Of a DNA stretch of 34,351 bases, positions 1 to 7,456 are shown in pieces. This DNA is from an uncultured Bacilli bacterium (GTDB lineage: Bacteria > Bacillota_I > Bacilli_A > RF39 > UBA660): the NCBI GenBank assembly GCA_910584305.1, contig CAJTZW010000014.1:1-34351 (forward strand), in the 5' to 3' direction. The translations under genes and the position numbers were made by a program. Numbering within the stretch: position 1 is the first letter of the stretch; each line of letters begins with the position of its first letter. Below the pieces are notes generated by a model. The model made no database searches. It was not told the DNA's origin and saw nothing but the letters and a program-made list of their open reading frames with translations.

Positions 1-2
1 CA

Positions 3-119
3 AATGATATTCATAAATCTATCGAAAATTATATTCACTACTTCAATTTTGAAAGACCACAATGTGCTCTTAAATATTTAACACCAATGCAATATAAAGA
101 TATCTATTATGTTAAATAA
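3..119 (+). pseudogene. C-terminal end of an IS3-family transposase (cut by window edge)
   Basis: This is an open frame of 38 codons ending in TAA. The peptide includes IENYIHYFNFERPQ and LTPMQY, which match the end of the DDE integrase core of IS3-family OrfB proteins (typically YIxYYNxxRxQ followed by a LSPxxYR motif). The rest of the gene lies before the window, so whether it is intact cannot be judged. No terminal inverted repeat could be identified downstream. The type is listed as pseudogene only because it is partial here. Confidence 0.7.
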
Positions 120-130
120 GGAAGAAAAAA

Positions 131-163
131 AATTTGAATTCATAAATTCAAATTCCCCCCCCC
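131..163. repeat. Perfect 10-bp inverted repeat followed by a C9 tract
   Basis: AATTTGAATT (131-140) and AATTCAAATT (145-154) form a perfect hairpin with loop CATA, followed directly by nine C residues (155-163). The stem begins 11 bases after the transposase stop. It could be a weak terminator or lie near the IS end. The homopolymer is unusual in this AT-rich sequence. Confidence 0.5.
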
Positions 164-248
164 TATTTTTAAAATTAATTGTCTACTTTTACTTGACTAA
201 TGCAGAGTAGGCATTGCTAAAATTTTAAATTAACTTGTAGTGCACTTA

Positions 249-276
249 AAATGAATAGCTATTCTGCTATTCATTT
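249..276. repeat. 11-bp hairpin in the 120-426 intergenic stretch
   Basis: AAATGAATAGC (249-259) pairs perfectly with GCTATTCATTT (266-276) around the loop TATTCT. No gene is seen between 120 and 426. Besides this hairpin the stretch holds the hairpin at 131-154 and the terminator at 371-394. Read on the minus strand the stem is followed by a short T-rich segment, so it could be a secondary terminator for the toxin-antitoxin operon. Confidence 0.45.
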
Positions 277-365
277 GCCACAATATTTACACTTTATTGT
301 ATGTGCTTTATTAGTCCATAAAACCACTTTCTTTATTTATATAACACATAAAATATTAAAATAAT

Positions 366-394
366 GCAAAAGATAGGCAATCTCTTACCTATCT
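366..394 (-). terminator. Probable terminator of the toxin-antitoxin operon
   Basis: On the minus strand, downstream of the toxin stop codon, AGATAGG and CCTATCT (388-394 and 371-377) form a 7-bp stem with a 10-nt loop. It is followed by TTTTGCATTATTTT. The stem is short and the T tract interrupted. Confidence 0.55.
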
Positions 395-426
395 CTTCTA
401 TTATAGTATTAGCAAGCACTCACATT

Positions 427-807
427 TTAGTAAAACTTATATTTACTCTTTTTATTTCTATTTTTGTGATATTGATTTGTTTCTACTTTATAATCATTGT
501 TATTTATTTTAATATAAGTATTTTCTAAAGAGAGCGTTTTATACTTTGATAACACTATTTTTAATTTTTCATCAATATTTCTTAAATTACCATTCAATCT
601 AATAATTCCATGATGTTTCCGATGTTTATATTTATCAAAATGATGATCACTAGTAATAATGCAAAATTTTTCTTTACTAGCAATTTCAAAAACATTATCA
701 TCAGATATTCCCCGATATTCTTGAATTACATTAACTACCTTATGCTTTTTTGAAGATGTACTTTTAGAAATGCATAATGGGACATTTTCATCACATAAAA
801 GTTTCAT
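427..807 (-). CDS. DUF5615-family PIN-like toxin
   Basis: The 126-residue protein starts MKLLCDENVP, the N-terminal signature of the DUF5615 PIN-like family, whose first acidic residue (D6) belongs to the putative metal-binding nuclease site. Further acidic positions fit the PIN fold: the GISDDNVFEIA segment (about 33-43) and ITSDHHFDKY (about 51-60), followed by GIIRL. In this family the PIN-like domain is usually the toxin of a type II pair with DUF433, and that partner lies directly upstream with a 1-nt gap, so translation is probably coupled (the local SD is only A-rich). The C-terminal 20 residues are Lys/Asn-rich and poorly conserved-looking. The activity, presumably RNA cleavage, is inferred from family membership. 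Confidence 0.8.
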   Translation of the reverse strand: MKLLCDENVPLCISKSTSSKKHKVVNVIQEYRGISDDNVFEIASKEKFCIITSDHHFDKYKHRKHHGIIRLNGNLRNIDEKLKIVLSKYKTLSLENTYIKINNNDYKVETNQYHKNRNKKSKYKFY

Positions 808-808
808 C

Positions 809-1186
809 TTAATTTTTTTTCAATGCTTCGATAACAAATGTAATGCAATTCATCTTACGTATTTCATAAACTATCGCCGCCAATATTTGTTTATCGTCTG
901 TTATACTAGGAAGTTCAATCATTATTTGATCAATTTGAAAATTATCTGATATCATTCTCATAATATCCTTAGTAGAAATTCTTGTTCCCTTAATGATAGG
1001 TGCACCAGATTTAATTTTCTTATTACTAATAATATTTGTCTTTATAATAGAATCAAATTTCTTATCCTTTGCCATTCTTTTCAACATACGATAAGCTTTC
1101 CATGAACTATATTCATCTTTATTAGTCGTAGTATTTTCAGTACTTGAAAAGTAATTCTTTCCTATAAACATCTCCATACCATACAT
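809..1186 (-). CDS. DUF433-domain antitoxin
   Basis: The open frame extends up to 1261, but the start is placed at the ATG at 1186 because AAGAGGAG lies at suitable spacing before it and the promoter-like elements sit upstream of it. The product is about 125 residues. The C-terminal part (about 58-115) contains SGAPIIKGTRISTKDIMRMI and then LPSITDDKQILAAI, the classic DUF433 pattern (GxPxIxGTRI, then PxLTxxxIxAAL), a winged-HTH-like domain of antitoxins. The N-terminal 55 residues are unrecognised and charged. It forms a bicistronic operon with the DUF5615 gene. A dyad covers its promoter, which suits autorepression by the toxin-antitoxin complex (inferred). Confidence 0.8.
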   Translation of the reverse strand: MYGMEMFIGKNYFSSTENTTTNKDEYSSWKAYRMLKRMAKDKKFDSIIKTNIISNKKIKSGAPIIKGTRISTKDIMRMISDNFQIDQIMIELPSITDDKQILAAIVYEIRKMNCITFVIEALKKN

Positions 1187-1206
1187 ATTACATCTTCTCC
1201 TCTTTA

Positions 1207-1240
1207 GTACATTATAACATGTTCGAGAATTATATTGTAC
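1207..1240 (-). promoter_or_regulatory. Promoter with 11-bp dyad operator of the toxin-antitoxin operon
   Basis: On the minus strand TATAAT (1211-1216) is the likely -10 box, 25 nt before the chosen ATG. GTACATTATAA (1207-1217) and TTATATTGTAC (1230-1240) form an inverted repeat with one mismatch in 11 bp and a 12-bp spacer. Inside it is a perfect 8-bp palindrome, AACATGTT (1216-1223). The dyad straddles the -10 region, as expected for an autorepressor site. Confidence 0.55.
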
Positions 1241-1434
1241 AACTTTTTTTTGCAATGTCAAACTTCACCCCTTCTTGTGTATATAATAATTCTTTTCCAT
1301 GTCAAATAATGTCATTTTCTACTTATCACTAATATTATACTTTTATTTTTTCAAAAATCCCTTTTTATCTATAACTGCTGTAATCTTAATAATGGATACA
1401 ATCTCTAGTATTATGCATCACCCCTCCACTACCA

Positions 1435-1460
1435 AAGAAAAATGATGAAGTCAATCATCA
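1435..1460 (-). terminator. Terminator after the small membrane protein gene
   Basis: On the minus strand TGATGA, a 6-nt loop and TCATCA (1455-1460 and 1443-1448) are followed by TTTTTCTTT. It sits just past the stop codon at 1470. The 1262-1434 stretch holds nothing else I recognise. Confidence 0.6.
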
Positions 1461-1469
1461 CTATTTACA

Positions 1470-2189
1470 TCAATATTCTATTTTAAAATTATACAATCTA
1501 TTACCCTTAGTAGGAGTATACTCAACACAAAAGCTCACTCTTGATTTATATCTCGTAGTCTTTAAACAACCAAAATATTCAACATCAAATGAAATATTGA
1601 ATAATTCACCACTACCAGTCCTAGAAGTCATAGGTTTTTCAAAGCCAAGGATAAATGTAACATTTTCTCCAGATGGAATTTGTTTACATTCGGGTAGACT
1701 TGAAAAACTAATATTAAATGGTTTTTTTCGGTTAGAGGAAATTACTTCAATTGATATATTTGAAAAAGTTACATTTAACATTTCCCCTCTTCCAACATTT
1801 TTTAAATTTAAACATGTTCTAGAAAATTCTAGTCTATTAAAACATTTATCTGTATATATATCTATTTCACAGTTTGATGCTTCATGAGGAGCAAGTTTTT
1901 TCCCTTCTAATTTTAAAATAGGTTTATACTGTAATTCAAATTCTTTATTCTTAATTCTTCTTTCATAATCTATTGTAATAATAACTCCACCTAAAGTTAT
2001 AATTCCACCTAAAATAGAGCCATAAAAAGAAAGAACATCCCCTGGATTAGTAAATATGTCAACTTTTAAACCATATTTATGAAGATTATATATAAAGAAG
2101 GGAATTGCAAGCAGAAATAGAAATGATAATAATAACGCCGCCATTAAAATATCTGAAACAAAATTTTTAGTTCTCTTATTTTTTTTCAT
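1470..2189 (-). CDS. Two-TM membrane protein with a C-terminal domain of unknown function
   Basis: The frame opens at a GTG (2198). The ATG at 2189 is preferred because TAGGTGAT precedes it at proper spacing. The product is about 239 residues. A basic N-terminus (KKNKRTKN) is followed by a hydrophobic helix (about 14-35) and a second Gly-rich helix (VLSFYGSILGGIITLGGVIITI, with FYGSILGG typical of a widespread two-TM family). A charged linker and a predicted beta-rich domain of about 150 residues follow, with repeated N(V/I)S motifs and ISFDVEYFG. The lack of a signal peptidase site and the TM-TM-domain order suggest a membrane-anchored cytoplasmic domain. I do not recognise a function. It is monocistronic between two terminators. 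Confidence 0.65.
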   Translation of the reverse strand: MKKNKRTKNFVSDILMAALLLSFLFLLAIPFFIYNLHKYGLKVDIFTNPGDVLSFYGSILGGIITLGGVIITIDYERRIKNKEFELQYKPILKLEGKKLAPHEASNCEIDIYTDKCFNRLEFSRTCLNLKNVGRGEMLNVTFSNISIEVISSNRKKPFNISFSSLPECKQIPSGENVTFILGFEKPMTSRTGSGELFNISFDVEYFGCLKTTRYKSRVSFCVEYTPTKGNRLYNFKIEY

Positions 2190-2214
2190 ACGAATCACCT
2201 AAATCAATTATAGC

Positions 2215-2243
2215 AAAAAAGAAAAGAAATCTCTATAGATTTC
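2215..2243 (-). terminator. Rho-independent terminator of clpB
   Basis: GAAATCT, loop ATAG and AGATTTC (2237-2243 and 2226-2232) begin right after the clpB stop codon and are followed on the minus strand by TTTTCTTTTTT. Confidence 0.85.
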
Positions 2244-4358
2244 CTAATGTTTAATTACAAATGTATGATTTTCTATATCAATGAAAACATGCTCTCCAAA
2301 TTTAATATGGTCTTCAATAATTTCATTTGCAAGTAAAGTCTCTAAATTTCTAGATACAAAGCGTTTGATTGGACGAGCTCCATATGTTTCATCATAAGAT
2401 GATTCAATGATATAATCTTTAGCTTCTTCTGTGAGTTCGATGATAATATGCTTATCAGATAATCTATCTTGTATTTCTGAAACAATTTTATCTAAAATTT
2501 CATATACAACTTCTTTATCTAATGAATTAAAAATAATAATTTCATCAATACGATTAATAAATTCTGGCTTAAAAGTAGACTTAAGTTCATCTATAACCAT
2601 TGACTTACTTTCACTCGTATTTTGTAAAATATATTCACTACCCAAATTAGATGTCATAATGATAATGGTATTTTTAAAATCTACAGTTCTTCCCTGTCCA
2701 TCTGTAATTCTACCATCATCTAAAATCTGTAACAATATATTAAATACATCGTGATGGGCCTTTTCAATCTCATCAAATAAAACAATACTATATGGATTTC
2801 GTCTTACGGCTTCTGTAAGTTGCCCTCCTTCATCATATCCTACATACCCTGGAGGCGCTCCAACAAGTCTAGATACAGAATGTGCTTCCATATATTCACT
2901 CATATCAATACGAACCATATGTCTTTCATCATCAAAAAGCTCATACGCCAACGATTTAGCAACCTCTGTTTTACCTACTCCAGTTGGCCCTAAAAAGATA
3001 AATGAACCAATAGGTCGTCTTGGATCTTTAATCCCAGCACGAGCACGTTTGATAGCGTCACTGACAAGTGAAAGTGCTTCATCTTGTCCCTTTACACGTT
3101 TCCTTAAATTATCCTCTAGATGAAGTAATTTTTCTCTTTCACCACCAACCAATTTTTGAACAGGAATATTGGTCCATTTAGAAATAATAGACGCAATAGA
3201 TTCTTCATCCACAGTATCACTAAGAATTTTTGATTCATCCTTTTTCTTAAGTTCATTTAATTCTTCTTCTAATTTAGGAAGCGTTCCATGACGAAGTCTA
3301 GCTGCTACTTCTAAATCATAATTGTTTTCAGCAGTCTCTAGTTTAAACTTCGTATTTTCTATTTCCTCCTTTTTCTTATTTATAAGTTCATTGATATTCT
3401 TTTCACTTTCCCATGCATCACGAAGTTCCTTTTCCTCCGTTTTCATAGAAACCAAAGAATCATCAATCTCTTTTACACGATTACGAGAAATATCATCTTT
3501 CTCTTTTTTTAATGCTTCTTTTTCAACTTCCAGTTGCATAATCTTTTTTGTTAAAACATCCAAATCAATTGGTACAGAATCCATTTGCACCTTTATCGTG
3601 GCACATGCTTCATCTACCAAGTCAATTGCTTTATCTGGTAAGAAGCGACTTGTAATATATCGATCTGATAAGGTGGCAGCTGCAACAAGGGCATTATCCT
3701 TGATACTAACCCCATGATATACTTCAAAACGTTGTTTTAACCCACGAAGTATGGTAATAGTATCAAGTACAGTGGGCTCACTAACTTGTACTTTTTGAAA
3801 TCTACGTTCCAAGGCTCCATCCTTTTCTATATATTTACGGTATTCATTAAGCGTTGTAGCACCAATAACATGAATTTCACCACGGGCAAGCATTGGTTTT
3901 AACATATTCCCCGCATCCATAGCCCCTTCCAAAGCTCCAGCTCCAACAATCATATGAATCTCATCAATGAACATAATGATTTCACCATTAGAATCCTTTA
4001 TCTCTTTTAAAACGGCTTTAAGTCTTTCCTCAAATTCACCACGATACTTGGCTCCTGCAATTAAAGCCCCCATATCAAGTTCCCAAATTCGTTTATTTTT
4101 TAAACTTGCAGGGACATCACCTTTTACGATTCTCCCAGCAAGGCCTTCTACAATAGCCGTTTTACCAACTCCTGGTTCCCCAATTAATACTGGATTATTC
4201 TTCGTTTTACGAGATAAAATACGTGTAATATTACGTACCTCTTCATCTCTTCCAATAACAGGATCTACCTTGCCATCTTCTACACTTTTTACTATATCAC
4301 GACCATATTTTTCTAATACATTTTCAAGATTTTCTTGATAAGGATTTTGTCCATTCAT
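2244..4358 (-). CDS. clpB: ClpB-type disaggregase lacking the N-terminal domain
   Basis: The product is a 704-residue AAA+ chaperone that, with DnaK, extracts polypeptides from aggregates. NBD1 has Walker A GEPGVGKT (60-67), pore loop KYRGEFE (104-110) and Walker B FIDE (130-133). A coiled-coil M domain (about 270-380, rich in Glu/Lys) marks it as ClpB rather than ClpA or ClpC. NBD2 has GPTGVGKT (457-464), pore loop GYVGYDEGG (504-512) and LFDE (527-530). The usual ~150-residue Clp_N domain is absent: the protein begins some 20 residues before the NBD1 'VDPVIGRDEE' signature. The ATG at 4358 has a strong GAGGAGGT site and the frame upstream is promoter DNA, so the short form is genuine. Similar N-less ClpB proteins occur in mycoplasmas and as internal-start ClpB in other bacteria. 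It is controlled by a CIRCE operator. Confidence 0.95.
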   Translation of the reverse strand: MNGQNPYQENLENVLEKYGRDIVKSVEDGKVDPVIGRDEEVRNITRILSRKTKNNPVLIGEPGVGKTAIVEGLAGRIVKGDVPASLKNKRIWELDMGALIAGAKYRGEFEERLKAVLKEIKDSNGEIIMFIDEIHMIVGAGALEGAMDAGNMLKPMLARGEIHVIGATTLNEYRKYIEKDGALERRFQKVQVSEPTVLDTITILRGLKQRFEVYHGVSIKDNALVAAATLSDRYITSRFLPDKAIDLVDEACATIKVQMDSVPIDLDVLTKKIMQLEVEKEALKKEKDDISRNRVKEIDDSLVSMKTEEKELRDAWESEKNINELINKKKEEIENTKFKLETAENNYDLEVAARLRHGTLPKLEEELNELKKKDESKILSDTVDEESIASIISKWTNIPVQKLVGGEREKLLHLEDNLRKRVKGQDEALSLVSDAIKRARAGIKDPRRPIGSFIFLGPTGVGKTEVAKSLAYELFDDERHMVRIDMSEYMEAHSVSRLVGAPPGYVGYDEGGQLTEAVRRNPYSIVLFDEIEKAHHDVFNILLQILDDGRITDGQGRTVDFKNTIIIMTSNLGSEYILQNTSESKSMVIDELKSTFKPEFINRIDEIIIFNSLDKEVVYEILDKIVSEIQDRLSDKHIIIELTEEAKDYIIESSYDETYGARPIKRFVSRNLETLLANEIIEDHIKFGEHVFIDIENHTFVIKH

Positions 4359-4406
4359 AACATTACCTCCTCTATATTATATTGGTCTTAAATTGCCAAC
4401 ATAATC

Positions 4407-4434
4407 ATTATATCATATTTTTAGCACTTGTCAA
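4407..4434 (-). promoter_or_regulatory. Sigma-A promoter of clpB
   Basis: On the minus strand TTGACA (4429-4434) and TATAAT (4407-4412) are separated by 16 bp. The -35 box lies inside the CIRCE element, so HrcA binding would block polymerase. Confidence 0.85.
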
Positions 4435-4447
4435 TATAGAGTGCTAA
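4421..4447. promoter_or_regulatory. CIRCE operator (HrcA binding site)
   Basis: TTAGCACTT, a 9-bp spacer and GAGTGCTAA match the CIRCE consensus TTAGCACTC-N9-GAGTGCTAA except for one base. CIRCE is bound by the heat-shock repressor HrcA. It overlaps the clpB -35 box and lies 10 bp upstream of the -35 box of the divergent gene at 4513. It clearly suits clpB control; an effect on the divergent gene is possible. Confidence 0.93.
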
Positions 4448-4457
4448 AAAAGATAAT

Positions 4458-4485
4458 TTGACAAATGAAAATACTCTGTTATAAT
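4458..4485 (+). promoter_or_regulatory. Sigma-A promoter of the divergent Cys-rich gene
   Basis: TTGACA (4458-4463) and TATAAT (4480-4485) with a 16-bp spacer lie 27 nt before the chosen ATG at 4513. Confidence 0.8.
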
Positions 4486-4512
4486 AGGCACTACAAAAAA
4501 GGGAGTGAAATT

Positions 4513-5073
4513 ATGTCTTATAGTTATTCTGCTTGTTATTGTAGAGAATGTGTATGCATGGATTTAAATGACAGATCACGTTATGATAGTTCAAAAGCAT
4601 GGTGTTCTGCAAGAAGACAATATTATAACCCAAATGACCATGCTTGTAGTTCTTACTTTCAGTATGACGAAAGTAGGAAACCAATATCTGGTGGATGTTA
4701 CCTAACAACAATCATTTGTAATATTCTTGGAATGGAAGATCATGGAATCTCTTTAGAATGTTTACGAAATTTTAGAAATGAGTATATGTTAAATCATCCA
4801 GAAACATATGTTATGCTAATTGAATATGATGTAATTGGCCCTAGAATTGCAAATCATTTAATGCAAGACTCTAATAAACTAAGCATCGCATATTCTCTTT
4901 ATAATTCACATATTCTTCCAATTACAAATGATATTCAAAGTGGAAATTATGAAAATGCGATTCAAAGATATCAAGATATGACAAATAAGTTAAAAACATT
5001 TTATCACGCCGATACTACAATTGACAGAAAATTAGATATTAATACAAAAACATTAGGCAAAGCACATGCCTAA
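4513..5073 (+). CDS. Cys-rich protein with a CFI-box-like C-terminal module
   Basis: The start is placed at the ATG at 4513 because GGGAGTG precedes it; the earlier in-frame ATG lies between the -35 and -10 boxes. The 186-residue soluble protein begins with a Cys cluster (CYCRECVCMD, then WCSAR and HACSSYF), probably a small metal-binding knuckle. The middle (about 60-115) reads GGCYLTTIICNILG...LECLRNFRNEYML, resembling the CFI-box motif (CFIATA...LRxFRDxYL) found at the ends of many bacterial proteins. The last 70 residues are helical. It is transcribed divergently from clpB across a shared CIRCE-containing region. The function is unknown, and a stress-related role is only an inference from position. 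Confidence 0.6.
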   Translation: MSYSYSACYCRECVCMDLNDRSRYDSSKAWCSARRQYYNPNDHACSSYFQYDESRKPISGGCYLTTIICNILGMEDHGISLECLRNFRNEYMLNHPETYVMLIEYDVIGPRIANHLMQDSNKLSIAYSLYNSHILPITNDIQSGNYENAIQRYQDMTNKLKTFYHADTTIDRKLDINTKTLGKAHA

Positions 5074-5082
5074 TGTTTTATT
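5050..5082. terminator. Bidirectional terminator between convergent genes
   Basis: ACATTAGGCA (5050-5059) pairs perfectly with TGCCTAATGT (5067-5076). T-rich sequence follows on the plus strand and TTTTTG on the minus strand. The plus-strand stop codon lies in the stem and the ftsK stop lies 2 bp beyond it, so one hairpin serves both genes. Confidence 0.88.
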
Positions 5083-7315
5083 CTTCTTTATTTTCAATTT
5101 TCACAAGTACTTCTCGAGGTTTAGAACCATTTGGAGGTCCTACAATACCTCTTTCTTCTAACAAATCAATACAACGCGCTGCTCTATTATATCCAAGATG
5201 AAATCTTCTTTGTAAAAGAGAAGCCGAAGCCTTGCCCTGTGTAACTACAAAATCGACAATTTCATTATATAAAGGTTCTTCATAATCATCTTCATTACTA
5301 CTCTTATCCTCTACCATCGTAGTCGCATTCATCTCTTCTTCATCCATTAAGAAAGTTTGATCATAATGTGCAATTTGTTGTTTAATTGTATGATCAACAA
5401 CTACTTTAATCTCGTCATCGGAAATAAAGGTTCCTTGAATACGAATTGGTGTATTTTCTCCTTGTGGTAAGAAAAGCATATCCCCTTTTCCAAGTAATTT
5501 CTCAGCTCCTACCATATCTAAAATCGTACGAGAATCAATACCACTAGAAACAGCAAATGCAATACGGGATGGGATATTGGCCTTTACCACCCCTGTAATA
5601 ACATCTGTACTAGGACGTTGCGTTGCCACAATCAAATGAATTCCAGCAGCTCTCGCCATTTGTGTAATACGCATAATAGAGTCTTCAACTTCTTTGGCTG
5701 CCACCAACATCAAATCAGCAAGTTCATCAATGATAACAACAATAAAAGGAAGTTTACGCATTTTATTACTACTCTCTGCATTATGCTTATCCACATAATC
5801 ATTATATCCTGCAATATTTTTGGTACCAGACTCACTAAACATCTCATACCTGTTTTCCATTTCCACAACAATTTTTTTAAGAGCTATATTGGCTTTTCTA
5901 GGGTCTGTAACAACAGGTGTTAATAAATGTGGAACCCCATTATACATGCTAAGTTCTACCTTTTTAGGATCCACTAACACAAGCTTTACCTCATCTGGCT
6001 TTGATCTCATCAATATAGAAACAATAATACTATTGATACAAACCGATTTACCACTTCCAGTAGAACCAGCAACAAGCAAATGTGGGGTTTTATTAATTTC
6101 TGTATAGATAGGACGTCCCATAATATTTCTACCCAATGTTACAGCAAGCTTAGAAGATGCCATATTTTTAGGAATACTTTCCAATATTTCTCTTACACAT
6201 ACCATGGAAGTTGTTTTATTAGGGATTTCAATTCCAATCGTAGATTTTCCAGGAATTGGTGTTTGAATACGAACATCTTTCGCAGCAAGTGCCAACGCGA
6301 TTTCAGCATGAATTCCTGAAACCTTACTAAGACGAGTTCCAGACTTAATCTCTACCTCATACTGCGTAACCGTAGGTCCTGGGTTAATCGCAACTACATG
6401 CCCCTCAATTCCAAAATCTTTAAATACCTGATGTAATACTTCTACATTATGATGAATCGTTTCCTTAGAATCTCCACCCTTTGTCTTCTGTGGTTTGGCA
6501 AGCAAAGAAATTGGAGGACAATGATATGCTTTAGTATTGATAGGAGCCTCCTCTTTTTCAATAATCTCTCCTGTATCCTCATTCACAGCAATTGGTTCTT
6601 CTTTAATTTCATTGCTAAAATGAATCAATTCATCCAGACTCGAAACAACAATTTTCTCTGACTCCTTTGTAGGTTCTTCTATTTCTTCTTTTGTAGATAT
6701 ATTAGATTCAACTTCTGAAATAGTAGTTTTTTTACTTTCCTTCTTCTTTCCTTCCACCTTCATACGGTTCATACACCACTTTATTGCATCATGAATAGAT
6801 ACACCAGTAAACATAACTGCCCCACAAATTAAAAGTACCCAAACCACAATCTTAGTTCCTTTAATTTCAAATAAATTTACAAATATAAATGAGAAAAACG
6901 CTCCTAAAATACCCCCACCTAAATTAGCCATATTTTTAGAAGAAGCCATAAAAGAATTAATCGTCTCTGTAATAATATCCCATCCTTTTAATTCTGTATC
7001 TTCTAAGTATTTAATATGAGATAAAATCAAAATGCCAATAATAAAAATATATAGCCCGATCAATTTAGATGTAAAAAAGTCAGGTTTATCACGTTTGACA
7101 ATCATAAAAATTCCAATCACAACAAGTGCGATTAATAAAAGTCCATACCAAGGTCCAACTAAAAACATTGCAAAATTGCGAACAAAATTACCCACAAGGC
7201 CTGTCCCAGGAATACACCCTATAATTGCTACTACAATTAAAACAACACCAATCAGTTCAATTTGATACCCAGTACCTTTTTTTTCTGTTTCCTTTCTTTT
7301 TTTCTTTTTCTCCAT
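5078..7315 (-). CDS. ftsK: FtsK/SpoIIIE-family DNA translocase
   Basis: The frame opens at 7342, but the ATG at 7315 follows GGAGGT at proper spacing, giving 745 residues. The N-terminus has a basic tail and about four or five membrane helices (about 20-45, 48-74, 82-101, 132-175), then an acidic linker. The translocase motor follows: an alpha domain (about 285-395), Walker A GSTGSGKS (417-424), VDPKK, Walker B IIDELADL (DE at 530-531) and ATQRPSTDVITG. The C-terminal ~65 residues form the winged-helix gamma domain (ASASLLQRRFHLGYNRAARC) that reads KOPS-like sites. The enzyme pumps chromosomal DNA through the septum at division, or into the prespore if this host sporulates. It is a single-gene transcript with its own promoter. 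Confidence 0.96.
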   Translation of the reverse strand: MEKKKKRKETEKKGTGYQIELIGVVLIVVAIIGCIPGTGLVGNFVRNFAMFLVGPWYGLLLIALVVIGIFMIVKRDKPDFFTSKLIGLYIFIIGILILSHIKYLEDTELKGWDIITETINSFMASSKNMANLGGGILGAFFSFIFVNLFEIKGTKIVVWVLLICGAVMFTGVSIHDAIKWCMNRMKVEGKKKESKKTTISEVESNISTKEEIEEPTKESEKIVVSSLDELIHFSNEIKEEPIAVNEDTGEIIEKEEAPINTKAYHCPPISLLAKPQKTKGGDSKETIHHNVEVLHQVFKDFGIEGHVVAINPGPTVTQYEVEIKSGTRLSKVSGIHAEIALALAAKDVRIQTPIPGKSTIGIEIPNKTTSMVCVREILESIPKNMASSKLAVTLGRNIMGRPIYTEINKTPHLLVAGSTGSGKSVCINSIIVSILMRSKPDEVKLVLVDPKKVELSMYNGVPHLLTPVVTDPRKANIALKKIVVEMENRYEMFSESGTKNIAGYNDYVDKHNAESSNKMRKLPFIVVIIDELADLMLVAAKEVEDSIMRITQMARAAGIHLIVATQRPSTDVITGVVKANIPSRIAFAVSSGIDSRTILDMVGAEKLLGKGDMLFLPQGENTPIRIQGTFISDDEIKVVVDHTIKQQIAHYDQTFLMDEEEMNATTMVEDKSSNEDDYEEPLYNEIVDFVVTQGKASASLLQRRFHLGYNRAARCIDLLEERGIVGPPNGSKPREVLVKIENKEE

Positions 7316-7340
7316 ATAAGTACCTCCATATCCTAAAACC

Positions 7341-7369
7341 ATTATATCATGAATTTAAAAAGTTGTGAA
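7341..7369 (-). promoter_or_regulatory. Promoter of ftsK
   Basis: On the minus strand TTCACA (7364-7369) and TATAAT (7341-7346) are 17 bp apart, upstream of the ftsK ribosome binding site. Confidence 0.65.
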
Positions 7370-7386
7370 CCAAAGCAATCATACAA

Positions 7387-7410
7387 AGAAAAAAGGCCAT
7401 CGCCCTTTTT
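7387..7410. terminator. Hairpin terminator after the HAD-like gene
   Basis: A-rich and T-rich arms around AAAAAGG and CCTTTTT form a stem with a 7-nt loop. On the minus strand it ends in a T tract, suiting the gene that stops at 7457. Confidence 0.7.
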
Positions 7411-7456
7411 AATATCAAATGTATACATCCATCTAATGATTGTACAACACTGCATT

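Noticed and set aside
3322..4338. Open frames of 123 and 131 codons antisense to clpB
   Set aside because: They are Ser/Phe-rich shadows of the Glu/Lys-rich clpB coding strand, without ribosome binding sites.
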